This document shows positions 9,600 to 17,686 of a stretch of 64,000 bases of DNA, piece by piece. Under the pieces are notes generated by a model. That model ran no database searches. It saw nothing but the letters and a program-made list of their open reading frames with translations, and had not been told where the DNA came from. Both the position numbers and the translations under genes were made by a program. Where the stretch lies: contig JADJWC010000002.1 of the NCBI GenBank assembly GCA_016716565.1, positions 434,001 through 498,000 of the forward strand, given 5' to 3'. Numbering within the stretch: the stretch's first letter is position 1; the number at the start of each line of letters is the position of its first letter. The DNA comes from a bacterium. Lineage in GTDB: Bacteria > Bacteroidota > Ignavibacteria > Ignavibacteriales > Ignavibacteriaceae.

Positions 9600-10501
9600 T
9601 ATTTGCCCTCCTCTTTGCTATCTTTATTTTTTGAGACCCACATTATTCCACCAAGCAAAGCATATAGTGCAATTGGAGGAACAAAATATGCAAATATTCC
9701 ATGCTGAATTGATTCAGAAACTCCGGGAGCTGGTTTATCTCCTAATTTCGGAAAATCCAACTCGTTAAATTCTCTGTTTGCAAGATACATCCACGAAGTA
9801 CCTCCAACTTCAGTGAAACCATAAATCTTGTTTATATATCTGTCCGGGTAAAGTTCGATTCTTTTCTCTGCAGTTTCAATAAGGTTTCTTCTCTTTCCAT
9901 AAGTAATAGCTTCTACCGGACAAATTTCAACACAAGCTGGAAGCAAACCCCCTTTTGTTCTTTCAATACAGAAATCACATTTATTTATGTTAGGTTGAAT
10001 TGCTTTTTCATATTCAAATGTCGGAACCTGAAATGGACAAGCAACCATGCAATAGCGACATCCGATACACATACTTCCATCCCAAACTACCGCACCGCTT
10101 TCTTTTTTAGAGAATGCACCAACAATGCACGCTGAAACACAAGCTGGATGATCGCAATGCATGCATTGAACTTTCACATTCAATGGACTTTTCGGATTTG
10201 ATAAATTTTCATACCTGTTAACAACTGTATACGATTCATTTGCTGGTCTTCGCATTTTCTCGAAAACGCTTTCATCATCGTAGCTTTCAAGATCGCCTGC
10301 TGGAATATCGTGTGCAGTTTTACAAGCCCACTCGCATCGTCTGCATCCTATGCACACAGTTGTATCAACAAGAACACCCATTCTGTCCTCGAAAAGTTCT
10401 GACTTTGATTGTGCTAATAACTTTTTTGCAGGTATGCCTGAAACGGTTGCACCAACTACCCCCAAAGTTTTCAGGAAGTTACGACGGTTCAATTCTCCCA
10501 T
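9599..10501 (-). CDS. Tat-exported four-cluster ferredoxin subunit (HmcB/NrfC-like)
   Basis: A 300-residue protein starting with a twin-arginine signal ('NRRNFLKTLG'). Four cysteine groups would bind four [4Fe-4S] clusters: CIGCRRCEWAC, CMHCDHPACVSAC, CIGCRYCMVAC and CDFC...CVEIC. A C-terminal hydrophobic stretch (about 267-287, 'FAYFVPPIALYALLGGIMW') anchors it in the membrane, a feature of HmcB-like rather than NrfC-like proteins. First gene of the redox operon, preceded by nearly 300 bases without a gene. It would relay electrons between the NrfD-like subunit and the multiheme cytochrome. Confidence 0.9.
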   Translation of the reverse strand: MGELNRRNFLKTLGVVGATVSGIPAKKLLAQSKSELFEDRMGVLVDTTVCIGCRRCEWACKTAHDIPAGDLESYDDESVFEKMRRPANESYTVVNRYENLSNPKSPLNVKVQCMHCDHPACVSACIVGAFSKKESGAVVWDGSMCIGCRYCMVACPFQVPTFEYEKAIQPNINKCDFCIERTKGGLLPACVEICPVEAITYGKRRNLIETAEKRIELYPDRYINKIYGFTEVGGTSWMYLANREFNELDFPKLGDKPAPGVSESIQHGIFAYFVPPIALYALLGGIMWVSKNKDSKEEGK

Positions 10502-10797
10502 AATGACCCCATTATTGTTTGGATTTGATCTCTAGAGTTTTTTACAACCCTTGCAAAATCGTACCAATGATGCCACCTGAACTAATTGGGAAATGTTTAG
10601 AAAATCTGTAAAAATATCTGATTTTATCCAGAAGATTTTCAAGAATTAATTGTCAATTGTTAAGCATCTCTTATTTGTGAAAAATTAATAAATGCTGATT
10701 GGCAATATTGAGAATTAATTGTGGCAATTATTTTGTTACGAATAATGGAGATTTAAGGAATGAATTCAGAATTCAGGCAAATAATTACGTCTATGAG
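10502..10797. promoter_or_regulatory. Leader region of the Hmc-like operon with direct repeats
   Basis: A 296-base AT-rich gap. It holds AGAATTAATTGT at 10642-10653 and again at 10711-10722, 69 bases apart, each followed by CAATT within a few bases. These may be operator sites for the redox operon, which starts at 10501. No coding potential or recognisable riboswitch was seen. Confidence 0.3.
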
Positions 10798-12012
10798 TTA
10801 TGAATTTAGATTATGTTTTCTTCCGCAGCGGGGACAGAATAGTTCAGTCTTTTGGAAATCCGGTGGAATTTTTATTTTCAATCCACAGGAACAATCGATA
10901 AATGAGTAGTTGTTCACTTTCATCATAATATCTCCTGTATCTCTTTTCGTTTGTTTATTTAAACCGAGTGTAACAGGAGTAATTGAAGCTTCCTTTAATC
11001 CTATAGTAGTCTGATCAGCTAAACCTGAAGAAGGTATTATTGGTAAATTGCTTTTTTTTATTTTGTTGAATGCATTCTGATAATCAATATAGTTTGCACC
11101 ACCGGACATACTTCTGAGAATTCTAACTCTCTCTGAAATCGGAGGATGTGTGCTTGTGAGATTAGATAGTTTTTGTCCCTTCGGCTTCAGTGGATTAGCA
11201 ATGTACATTGGGGCAGTAACTTTATTAGCGGTCTTTAACTCTTCAGTTGAGTTTGCAATTTTTTCAAGAGCGGATGCTAAACCTTCCGGATATCTAGTGT
11301 AACGAACTGCAGATGCATCAGCAAGATATTCTCTTTTTCTTGAGATGGCAAAATAAAGTAGTTGTGCTAGTATCGGTGCAAGTATTGCAAACACGATTGC
11401 GACAATCATAATTATCATTTGTCCCTGTCCGCTGCTTTTGGAAGATTTTGAGGTGTATCTTCCTCCGCCAAACCAAAGACTCCGCAGAAAAACTTCTGAG
11501 ATCAGAACAATACTGCCGAGCATAATTCCGGCAAAAGTCATAAACAAAACATCGCGGTTAACAATGTGTGAAACTTCGTGAGCAACAACTCCCTGAAGTT
11601 CATCTCTGTTCAATCTTGCGAGAAGACCTGCAGTAACTGCAACTGCGCTGTTTTCAGGTTTCACTCCTGTTGCAAAAGCATTTGGTGCAGCTTCATTGAT
11701 AATATAAACTTTAGGCATCGCTGGAAGACTTGCAGAGATTTTCATCTCTTCAACAATATTAAAAAGTTGAGGATGAACTTCCTTCGTTACTTCTTTTGCA
11801 CCACTTACTGCAAGAAGAATTTTACTTCCGCTGAAGTAGCTGATGAGTGATAGAATTCCCCAGATAACGAACGCAAAAAACATCCCGATGAATCCTCCGC
11901 CATCGGGATAATATGCACTTCCGAAAAAATATCCGAGAAGTAAGAGAGTTAATCCAAGAGAGAAGAAAAGGATCAACGACTTACGTCTGTTAGCTTCGAT
12001 TAATTCCCACAT
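10798..12012 (-). CDS. M48-family membrane metallopeptidase with C-terminal zinc ribbon
   Basis: A 404-residue HtpX-like protease. Two N-terminal membrane segments (about 13-33 and 41-60), the zinc motif HExxH in 'VVAHEVSHIVNRD', two further membrane segments after it, and 'REYLADASAVRYT' carrying the third zinc ligand (Glu). The C-terminus adds a small C-x-C...C-x2-C ribbon ('CSCGLKIKI', 'FCPRCGRKH') absent from canonical HtpX. It is the last gene of a zf-TFIIB/LemA/M48 group, an association common in bacteria and thought to relate to membrane protein quality control. A true HtpX is also present at 33.5-34.4 kb. Confidence 0.9.
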   Translation of the reverse strand: MWELIEANRRKSLILFFSLGLTLLLLGYFFGSAYYPDGGGFIGMFFAFVIWGILSLISYFSGSKILLAVSGAKEVTKEVHPQLFNIVEEMKISASLPAMPKVYIINEAAPNAFATGVKPENSAVAVTAGLLARLNRDELQGVVAHEVSHIVNRDVLFMTFAGIMLGSIVLISEVFLRSLWFGGGRYTSKSSKSSGQGQMIIMIVAIVFAILAPILAQLLYFAISRKREYLADASAVRYTRYPEGLASALEKIANSTEELKTANKVTAPMYIANPLKPKGQKLSNLTSTHPPISERVRILRSMSGGANYIDYQNAFNKIKKSNLPIIPSSGLADQTTIGLKEASITPVTLGLNKQTKRDTGDIMMKVNNYSFIDCSCGLKIKIPPDFQKTELFCPRCGRKHNLNS

Positions 12013-12257
12013 TAAGAATCAACCTTTTTACAACTCAAGATTGAATGATTGGATGATTTGAGCCACAGGCTCATCAGCCTTTGGTTGAGAATAATTGAAT
12101 AAAAATATATTGTCACCATCGATTACGATTTATTTAGTTATTGGTTATTTGTTAATGGTAATAGTTTATTAGTTGCTGGTTTTAGTTTGTAGTTGGAAGA
12201 ACCAAAACTGAAGACTATTGGACTAAGACTAAAAACTAACAAACAAAAAACTAACTT
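12013..12257. repeat. Intergenic low-complexity repeat between lemA and the M48 gene
   Basis: From about 12131 to 12262 the + strand is built of word-like variants of TTAGTT/GTTATT in the left half and ACTAA/AAACTAAC in the right half, so the halves are roughly complementary and could fold back. A small hairpin (GAGCC-aca-GGCTC, 12060-12072) lies nearby. A similar tract occurs at 52.5 kb. No gene is visible. Confidence 0.45.
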
Positions 12258-12812
12258 TCAGAAACTAACTTTCGGCACTTCTCTTTCTTTTGCGTCTTCA
12301 ACCTGGAAGAATTCTTCCTGTAAAAACTTGAACATACCAGCTATGATATTCGATGGGAACATCTGGATCTTGTTGTTATAAAACAGAACCTGATCATTAT
12401 AGCTCTGTCTTGCAAAAGAAATTTTATTTTCTGTTGAAGTAAGCTCTTCCTGCAAAGCAAGGAAATTTTGATTTGCTTTCAGGTCGGGATAATTTTCAAC
12501 CTGAACACGAAGCTGTCCGAGTGCACCGCTCAGCAATCCTTCTGCCTGTGCCTTTTCACCGACTGTCGAAGCATCCATTGCCTGGCTGCGGTACTTTGTG
12601 ATATTTTCCATTATTTCGCGTTCGTGCTTCATATAACCTTTTACGGTTTCAAGCAGATTCGGAATAAGATCGTGTCTTCTTTTCAACTGAACATCTATCT
12701 GCGACCAGGCATTCTTTACTCTGTTCCTCAATTGAATCAGCGAGTTGTACATTGAAATAACAAACAATACAACAACTGCAATTAAAACCAGCACTATTAT
12801 TAAACCGGTCAT
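12258..12812 (-). CDS. lemA: LemA family protein
   Basis: A 184-residue protein with one N-terminal membrane segment (about 3-24) and a long helical domain. The LemA signatures are present: 'YNSLIQLRNRVKNAWSQIDVQLKRR' region beginning at residue 23 (key part 'NAWSQIDVQLKRRHDLIPNL'), and 'YPDLKANQNFLALQEEL'. Its start overlaps the upstream zf-TFIIB gene by four bases. LemA proteins are membrane-anchored with an external N-terminus; the function is poorly defined, often linked to a neighbouring M48 protease as here. Confidence 0.95.
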   Translation of the reverse strand: MTGLIIVLVLIAVVVLFVISMYNSLIQLRNRVKNAWSQIDVQLKRRHDLIPNLLETVKGYMKHEREIMENITKYRSQAMDASTVGEKAQAEGLLSGALGQLRVQVENYPDLKANQNFLALQEELTSTENKISFARQSYNDQVLFYNNKIQMFPSNIIAGMFKFLQEEFFQVEDAKEREVPKVSF

Positions 12813-13219
12813 TTGCTTCCTCCATTATTTTGGGATGAATTTTCAAACATATCTTTTAAAAGATTAATTATTTTATTCTTTTTATTCACTGAGCCGAACT
12901 CAACAACTTTCTTAAGCTCACCTTTATCGAACCAGATACCGTGATTCTTTCTGCACTTATCAACAACTACTTTTCCCTTTTCTCCAATCTCAGACTTTTT
13001 CATTTGTTTTCCGCAGATGGGACAATCATAGCTTTTTTCTTTTACGTCTGCTGCTTCTTTGAACAAATTGATCAGTGCTTTTCTTTCTTCATCTGTTTCA
13101 AGAAGCAGCTCAAGCTCGCCTGCATCAAGCCAGACACCTGAACAGCTTGTGCAGTAATCAACTTCCACCTGCTCAAGCTCGAGCACAATCATTGGATCTT
13201 TACAAGCGGGGCAAAGCAT
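12809..13219 (-). CDS. Tandem zf-TFIIB zinc-ribbon protein
   Basis: A 136-residue protein made of two zf-TFIIB-type ribbons: the first with C-x2-C (3-6) and C-x2-C ('YCTSCSGVWLDAGELELL'), the second with C-x2-C ('DCPICGKQM') and a degenerate C-x3-H ('KCRKNHGIWFDKGELKKVV'). The 'GxWxDxGEL' signature after each second knuckle is typical. It heads the three-gene group with lemA and the M48 protease. Probably a zinc-binding accessory protein; no DNA-binding role is evident. Confidence 0.88.
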   Translation of the reverse strand: MLCPACKDPMIVLELEQVEVDYCTSCSGVWLDAGELELLLETDEERKALINLFKEAADVKEKSYDCPICGKQMKKSEIGEKGKVVVDKCRKNHGIWFDKGELKKVVEFGSVNKKNKIINLLKDMFENSSQNNGGSK

Positions 13220-13227
13220 TTTATTTA

Positions 13228-14079
13228 CTAAAACAACGTGTACGAAATTCCCAGTTGCAGTGCTTCTTTAAGCTGTCTTTGAATCGATTCATCTTCATCA
13301 TAAAGCAGAAGCACATTAAATGTTACTGAGACGTACTCATTCACTTTTGCCGAGATGATATTATCCCATCGCACATCCCATACACTTAAGTCATCAAAAG
13401 TGCCGAAAAGTCTCAAATAAGTATAGTAGGACATATTATCAAAGAAATCCCATTTATATTCTGTAACTGATTCAATACCGGTTTCATTTTTAAATTTTTC
13501 GATCTCACTCAAAGTTTCAACATCATCTGAATATGATGTAAACTTGTCCGTAAAAGTCTGCTTCATTCCAATACCAAGTCGTGTTGAGAAGTTTGGAATT
13601 TGATCGTACACCAAACCGATTGCTTCAGTGAGATAAAAGGGATCCATAAAATCAACTATTTGAAAAGAAGGAATACTATCATAATTATAACCCTTTGATA
13701 CAGCAGTTCTTGCGGTAATACCTGCATAAGGACTAACCGCCCATCCGATATGGTAAATCAAAGTACTTTCAAAAAATATTTCGTTGTCGTTTGTTCTGTA
13801 TTCTTCATCACCGAACTTTGTTCTGCCGTAGGCAAACTTCAACGAGTTTCTCCATTTCCACGGATCACCGATATAATCTAATCCGAATAAAGAAAAGAAT
13901 GTAAACGATAATGAGTTCTGTCCTCCCTGCTGCCAGTTGGAAAATGCTACCTGCGAAAGATTAATTCCCACTACACCCTTTGGAGTCCAGAGGGTATCTT
14001 TCTTTACAGCAGTTGTATCCTGTGCAAAGGAGGAGAATGATATTAAGACTATCATCATTGATATTAGAATTGTTTTCAT
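13228..14079 (-). CDS. DUF3078 outer-membrane protein
   Basis: A 283-residue protein with a signal peptide (about 1-19, ending FAQ) and an all-beta mature part with alternating aromatic strands, ending in 'GISYTLF' with a terminal Phe as in outer-membrane barrels. 'GINLSQVAFSNWQQGGQNS' is the DUF3078 hallmark widely seen in Bacteroidota. Function unknown. It starts 30 bases after the DUF3298 gene stops. Confidence 0.82.
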   Translation of the reverse strand: MKTILISMMIVLISFSSFAQDTTAVKKDTLWTPKGVVGINLSQVAFSNWQQGGQNSLSFTFFSLFGLDYIGDPWKWRNSLKFAYGRTKFGDEEYRTNDNEIFFESTLIYHIGWAVSPYAGITARTAVSKGYNYDSIPSFQIVDFMDPFYLTEAIGLVYDQIPNFSTRLGIGMKQTFTDKFTSYSDDVETLSEIEKFKNETGIESVTEYKWDFFDNMSYYTYLRLFGTFDDLSVWDVRWDNIISAKVNEYVSVTFNVLLLYDEDESIQRQLKEALQLGISYTLF

Positions 14080-14109
14080 TTTTATTCCCTGAGTTGTTAT
14101 AAATTGATT

Positions 14110-14925
14110 TTAATATTTCTGAATAAGTTTTGAGATTATGCTATTTTCTGTAACAAGATCTTTCATTTTGGAATACGGAATTTCCAGCTCAGTCGGTCCG
14201 AAAGCATACGCAGTTATTTCATAGTTGTTATAATAAAAAACCAAACTGCTATCGCCAATCAAAAAATTTTCGTTAAGACTGAATTGATTATTTTCAAACC
14301 AGAAACCAGCCTGTCCAAGGTCCGCATCTGGAGTCAGTTCTTTAAGTTTTCTGAATTCAACCTCTGCTATCTTATTGAGTTCATCCTGCTTATCAGCGGG
14401 AATTATTTTATCTAGAGAAATTTCATCGCCATTCGTCAAATAGTAATTTTTAAATGTTATGAATGTATTCGGATGAGCTCCACCTGTGTAAGAGTACTCC
14501 ATATAATCAATTGAAAAAATATTTTCCTTGTTGAATTTTACTTCTCCCGTTCTTTCAATGAACCAGGATTGAAAAGCGTCGGGAAATTCCTTCATAAATG
14601 ATTCATAATCACTGATGAATGATTCCATCTGAGAATTAAAATCAACTTCACTCGTAATATTTTCACCATTTGATGAGAAAAGGTTCTCAATTGATTTGTT
14701 GATTTTATTTTTTACAGTTTCATTCTCATACTTAATAATCTGTGGAAATTCTATTTTTATTTTAGCACAGTTGTCATCCCGCAGACTGTCGCATCCTTCT
14801 GACTGCTTCTCGTACTTCACCATTTCAAACTGCAAATCATTTACGGAAGGATTTTTATTTCCTCCGCAGGCAAAAAATAAGAACAACAAACCAACGGATA
14901 TAAAAATCAGAAAGAGTTTTTTCAT
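14110..14925 (-). CDS. DUF3298 (RsiV/PdaC-like) lipoprotein
   Basis: A 271-residue lipoprotein (lipobox FFAC, Cys20). The C-terminal half carries the DUF3298 signature 'SYTGGAHPNTFITFKNYYL' and 'FGPTELEIPYSKM', and the N-terminal half resembles the PdaC/DUF4163 domain. Related domains occur in the extracellular parts of anti-sigma factor RsiV and peptidoglycan deacetylases, where they bind lysozyme or cell-wall sugars; no enzymatic domain is attached here. Confidence 0.8.
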   Translation of the reverse strand: MKKLFLIFISVGLLFLFFACGGNKNPSVNDLQFEMVKYEKQSEGCDSLRDDNCAKIKIEFPQIIKYENETVKNKINKSIENLFSSNGENITSEVDFNSQMESFISDYESFMKEFPDAFQSWFIERTGEVKFNKENIFSIDYMEYSYTGGAHPNTFITFKNYYLTNGDEISLDKIIPADKQDELNKIAEVEFRKLKELTPDADLGQAGFWFENNQFSLNENFLIGDSSLVFYYNNYEITAYAFGPTELEIPYSKMKDLVTENSIISKLIQKY

Positions 14926-15060
14926 TATACCTATTTCATAATTCTAAACTGAATAATTAACTGAACAAAAATAAATAACATTCGTTAGAATTACTTATCA
15001 ATTTCGAACAGAAGTAGTGCTAATGAAAAGATGAGTTCAATATTTATTAGATTAGTATAA

Positions 15061-15834
15061 ATGAGGAAAAGAATTTATTACCTAAGGGAGGAGCCAATAA
15101 TACTCCCGGAAGATGAAGCACATATCTGGAATTTTGATATGGATAAGTATCTCAATCAGATTGATGAGTTTGCAGATATATTATCAAGTGATGAATTGGT
15201 CCGGGCAAGTAAATTCCATTTTGACAGAGATAAAAACTGGTTCATCATAAGCAGAGGTTTATTAAGAGTTTTTGTGAACTTCTACTCGACCATTCCAGCC
15301 GAAAAAATTAAATTCATCACAAACGATTTCGGGAAACCATCATTATCGATTGCTGATAACAATCCACATTTACATTTTAATCTTTCACATAGCAAAAACT
15401 TTTTGAGTATTGGTTTTTCGAGTAACAACCATATCGGTGTTGATGTTGAATTGATGAAACCATTGAAAGATCATCTGGAAATTGCAAAACGATTTTTTTC
15501 TGCTCATGAAGTTGAACAGCTGCTTTCATTTCCTGCTGATAAAATACTTGACGGATTTTATTCCTGCTGGACAGCGAAGGAAGCTGTGATCAAATTATCA
15601 GGCGAAGGACTTTCATTCCCTCTAAAAGAATTTGACGTAGAGTTAAAAGCTTTGAAACCCGGTGAATCCTCCATATACAAAGTAAATTTAAAGAAACTAT
15701 CTACCGATTTATCGATCGAGGTATGCAGGTTAAACAAAATGCTTTACAGTGCTTGTGCAGTCAGCAATGTGAACACTGCATTCATCCACTGCTATTTTGA
15801 TGAGAATGATCTTTTATCCTCTTCCCTCATCTGA
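15061..15834 (+). CDS. Sfp-type 4'-phosphopantetheinyl transferase
   Basis: A 257-residue PPTase of the Sfp/Gsp superfamily, which attaches phosphopantetheine from CoA to acyl or peptidyl carrier proteins. The Mg/CoA motifs are visible: 'FGKPSL' (about 98), 'NLSHSKNF' (about 117), 'IGVDVELMKPL' (about 134) and 'FYSCWTAKEAVIKLSGEGL' (about 177-195). No PKS or NRPS genes are near, so it may serve a secondary carrier protein or the housekeeping ACP. It stands alone on the + strand and converges with the HDAC-like gene ten bases downstream. Confidence 0.92.
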   Translation: MRKRIYYLREEPIILPEDEAHIWNFDMDKYLNQIDEFADILSSDELVRASKFHFDRDKNWFIISRGLLRVFVNFYSTIPAEKIKFITNDFGKPSLSIADNNPHLHFNLSHSKNFLSIGFSSNNHIGVDVELMKPLKDHLEIAKRFFSAHEVEQLLSFPADKILDGFYSCWTAKEAVIKLSGEGLSFPLKEFDVELKALKPGESSIYKVNLKKLSTDLSIEVCRLNKMLYSACAVSNVNTAFIHCYFDENDLLSSSLI

Positions 15835-15844
15835 ATGGAAAAAG

Positions 15845-16870
15845 CTATAAACTATGAATCTTTTTTAGTTCATTTAAAAGATGAGTGATATCCGGTTCAG
15901 TTTGATTTGATTTGCCGATTGGATCTTCAAATCCATCAATTCCTAAAAGTCCACGGATCGTGTTAGTTACACCATAACTCAAAACATCAAGGTTGTATCC
16001 TCCTTCAAGGAAGAAAATTATTTTTCCTTCGCAAAGCTGTGTAGCAGATTTAATGAGTTGAGTTGTAATCCAATCGAAACCTGAAAGACTCAAATTCAGA
16101 TTTGCCAGCGGGTCATCCCAGTGAGCGTCGTATCCGGCAGATACAAGGATTAAATCGGGATGAAATCTTTGTAACATCGGAATAACAATTTCCTCAAACA
16201 CAGATTTGAAACCTGTATCACCAACGCCGGCTTGTAATGGATTATTAATAACAGTTCCTTCTGCATCTCCCGTACCGATTTCTCTGATACTTCCTGTCCC
16301 GGGATAAAATGGATATTGATGAGTAGAAATAAAAAGTATATTCGGATCATCGCCGACCAAAGCTTGTGTTCCATTACCGTGATGAACATCAAAATCAACG
16401 ATTGCAACTTTATTTATTCCGGGTTGAGTCAAAGCTGACTTTGCTGCAATTGCAATATTGCCGAACAGACAAAATCCCATCGCACGGTTTGCAAGTGCGT
16501 GATGTCCAGGTGGACGGAGTAGTGCAAATCCGTTTTTTAAATTTCCACTACAAACTTCTTTCGTCAGATCAATTGAACTTCCAACGGCGGTTGCAGCGGC
16601 AAGAAAAGAATTTTGGTTTGAATAAGTATCAGGATCAAAGTAACCGCCTCCTTTTTCGCAAAAGGATTTTACATACTCCACATATTCTTGAGAATGGCAC
16701 AAAGAGATTTCTTTAGATTCGGCAGCACGTGCAGTGATAGTTTGAATTTTCTCGAACAATCCCGTTGCTTTTAACCGCGTAATTATTGAGTCGAGTCTTT
16801 TCGCATTCTCGGGATGACCGGTGAAGTTGTGTTTTAAGAATATTGGATCGAAAGCTATTCCGGTGCTCAA
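15845..16870 (-). CDS. Histone deacetylase family (AcuC/acetylpolyamine amidohydrolase-like) protein
   Basis: A 341-residue zinc hydrolase of the arginase/deacetylase fold. Catalytic elements: 'RPPGHHA' (two charge-relay His), 'VDFDVHHGNGTQ' (zinc Asp and His) and 'SAGYDAHWDDPL' (second zinc Asp). Bacterial members deacetylate lysines in proteins, polyamines or small molecules; the substrate is not predictable. It is preceded by tRNA-Asn and a hairpin, and no partner acetyltransferase is adjacent. Confidence 0.93.
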   Translation of the reverse strand: MSTGIAFDPIFLKHNFTGHPENAKRLDSIITRLKATGLFEKIQTITARAAESKEISLCHSQEYVEYVKSFCEKGGGYFDPDTYSNQNSFLAAATAVGSSIDLTKEVCSGNLKNGFALLRPPGHHALANRAMGFCLFGNIAIAAKSALTQPGINKVAIVDFDVHHGNGTQALVGDDPNILFISTHQYPFYPGTGSIREIGTGDAEGTVINNPLQAGVGDTGFKSVFEEIVIPMLQRFHPDLILVSAGYDAHWDDPLANLNLSLSGFDWITTQLIKSATQLCEGKIIFFLEGGYNLDVLSYGVTNTIRGLLGIDGFEDPIGKSNQTEPDITHLLNELKKIHSL

Positions 16871-16901
16871 TTGTTTTCCACGTAATTCATTTAAAAATGA
16901 T

Positions 16902-16930
16902 AATCCCCGAACTTTTTCCGGGGATTTTTT
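16902..16930. terminator. Hairpin between tRNA-Asn and the deacetylase gene
   Basis: A seven- to eight-base GC-rich stem (16902-16909 with 16919-16926) and nine-base loop, with six T residues on the + side. On the minus strand, where the neighbouring genes lie, the trailing sequence is less T-rich. It may end the tRNA transcript or act in both directions. Confidence 0.6.
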
Positions 16931-16932
16931 AG

Positions 16933-17006
16933 CTCCGCAGGTAGGACTTGAACCTACGACTCCCTGATTAACAGTCAGGTGCTCTAACCAACTGAGCTAC
17001 TGCGGA
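16933..17006 (-). tRNA. tRNA-Asn (anticodon GTT)
   Basis: A 74-base cloverleaf read on the minus strand: seven-pair acceptor stem (TCCGCAG with CTGCGGA), D arm GCTCAGTTGGTTAGAGC, anticodon arm CCTGACTGTTAATCAGG with GTT at the centre, and T arm with GGTTCAAGTCC. The discriminator base is G, as usual for tRNA-Asn. The CCA end is not encoded. Confidence 0.96.
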
Positions 17007-17460
17007 ATTCATTAAAATTGAGGGACAAATTTAACGACTCGGTGAACACATGTCAAGAAATTATTTCCCCTGATAATAATTAAAAACAAAGCATAAAACT
17101 GTTCTGATCAACTTCCTTAATGAGATAAATTATCCAGTCATGACAAGATTCTAATTCCGAAATTTTTGAGTTCAATTTTTATAGTAGAGATTAACTTTCT
17201 TAAGAAAAAATATCACGTCAATTTCGACGAGAATTTTTTCAAGTTTACTTTTTATCCATAATCTTCTCAATCAAAAATTCATCTTCGTAATATTTACAGG
17301 AAGTATTTTTCGTGGCGACAATTATAGCATCTCACAATAAAACTCTACTTCAAATTATATTATTCTTTTTCTTAATGAATTTGTATACTCCGTCAAAACT
17401 GACTTTTAAATCTTCTTAAATGGGACAGCTTTTAATTTATTGCATTAGATGGCATGTCAG

Positions 17461-17485
17461 TTGAAAGTTAAAAATTATACTTTTG
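17461..17485 (+). promoter_or_regulatory. Bacteroidota-type promoter upstream of a terminator
   Basis: TTGAAA at 17461 and an exact TAnnTTTG box (TACTTTTG, 17478-17485). The next strong signal downstream is a terminator at 17573-17600 with no open frame between, which suggests a short transcript of about 110 bases. Confidence 0.45.
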
Positions 17486-17489
17486 ATCA

Positions 17490-17604
17490 ATATCAACTAA
17501 CAAATTAAAGGACCACAGAACAGGGGAAAAACTTTAACTCTTCCTATCTCGACTCAACCACAACCACCATATACCGGCTTCGCTAGAAGCCGGTTTTTTA
17601 TTTT
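17490..17604 (+). ncRNA. Candidate small RNA or leader upstream of the TonB receptor operon
   Basis: The stretch runs from just after a TAnnTTTG box to a textbook terminator. It lacks an open frame of note and is poor in G after base 17540. Either it is a free small RNA or the attenuated leader of the TonB operon that begins 87 bases beyond the terminator. No known RNA family was recognised. The rest of the gap (17010-17460) is AT-rich and I see nothing in it. Confidence 0.4.
17573..17600 (+). terminator. Strong terminator 87 bases before the TonB receptor gene
   Basis: An eight-base stem ACCGGCTT/AAGCCGGT (17573-17580 and 17587-17594) with a six-base loop, then six T, A and more T. No + strand gene precedes it. 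Confidence 0.85.
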
Positions 17605-17686
17605 TGGCATTTTCCCATTATTGAATCTGATTCAATTTTTATTTAATTATTTATAGTCAATTTAACATCTATTATTAAACGGTAGT

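Noticed and set aside
17449..17508. A 19-codon frame in the gap before the TonB operon
   Set aside because: No ribosome site, and it spans the likely promoter.
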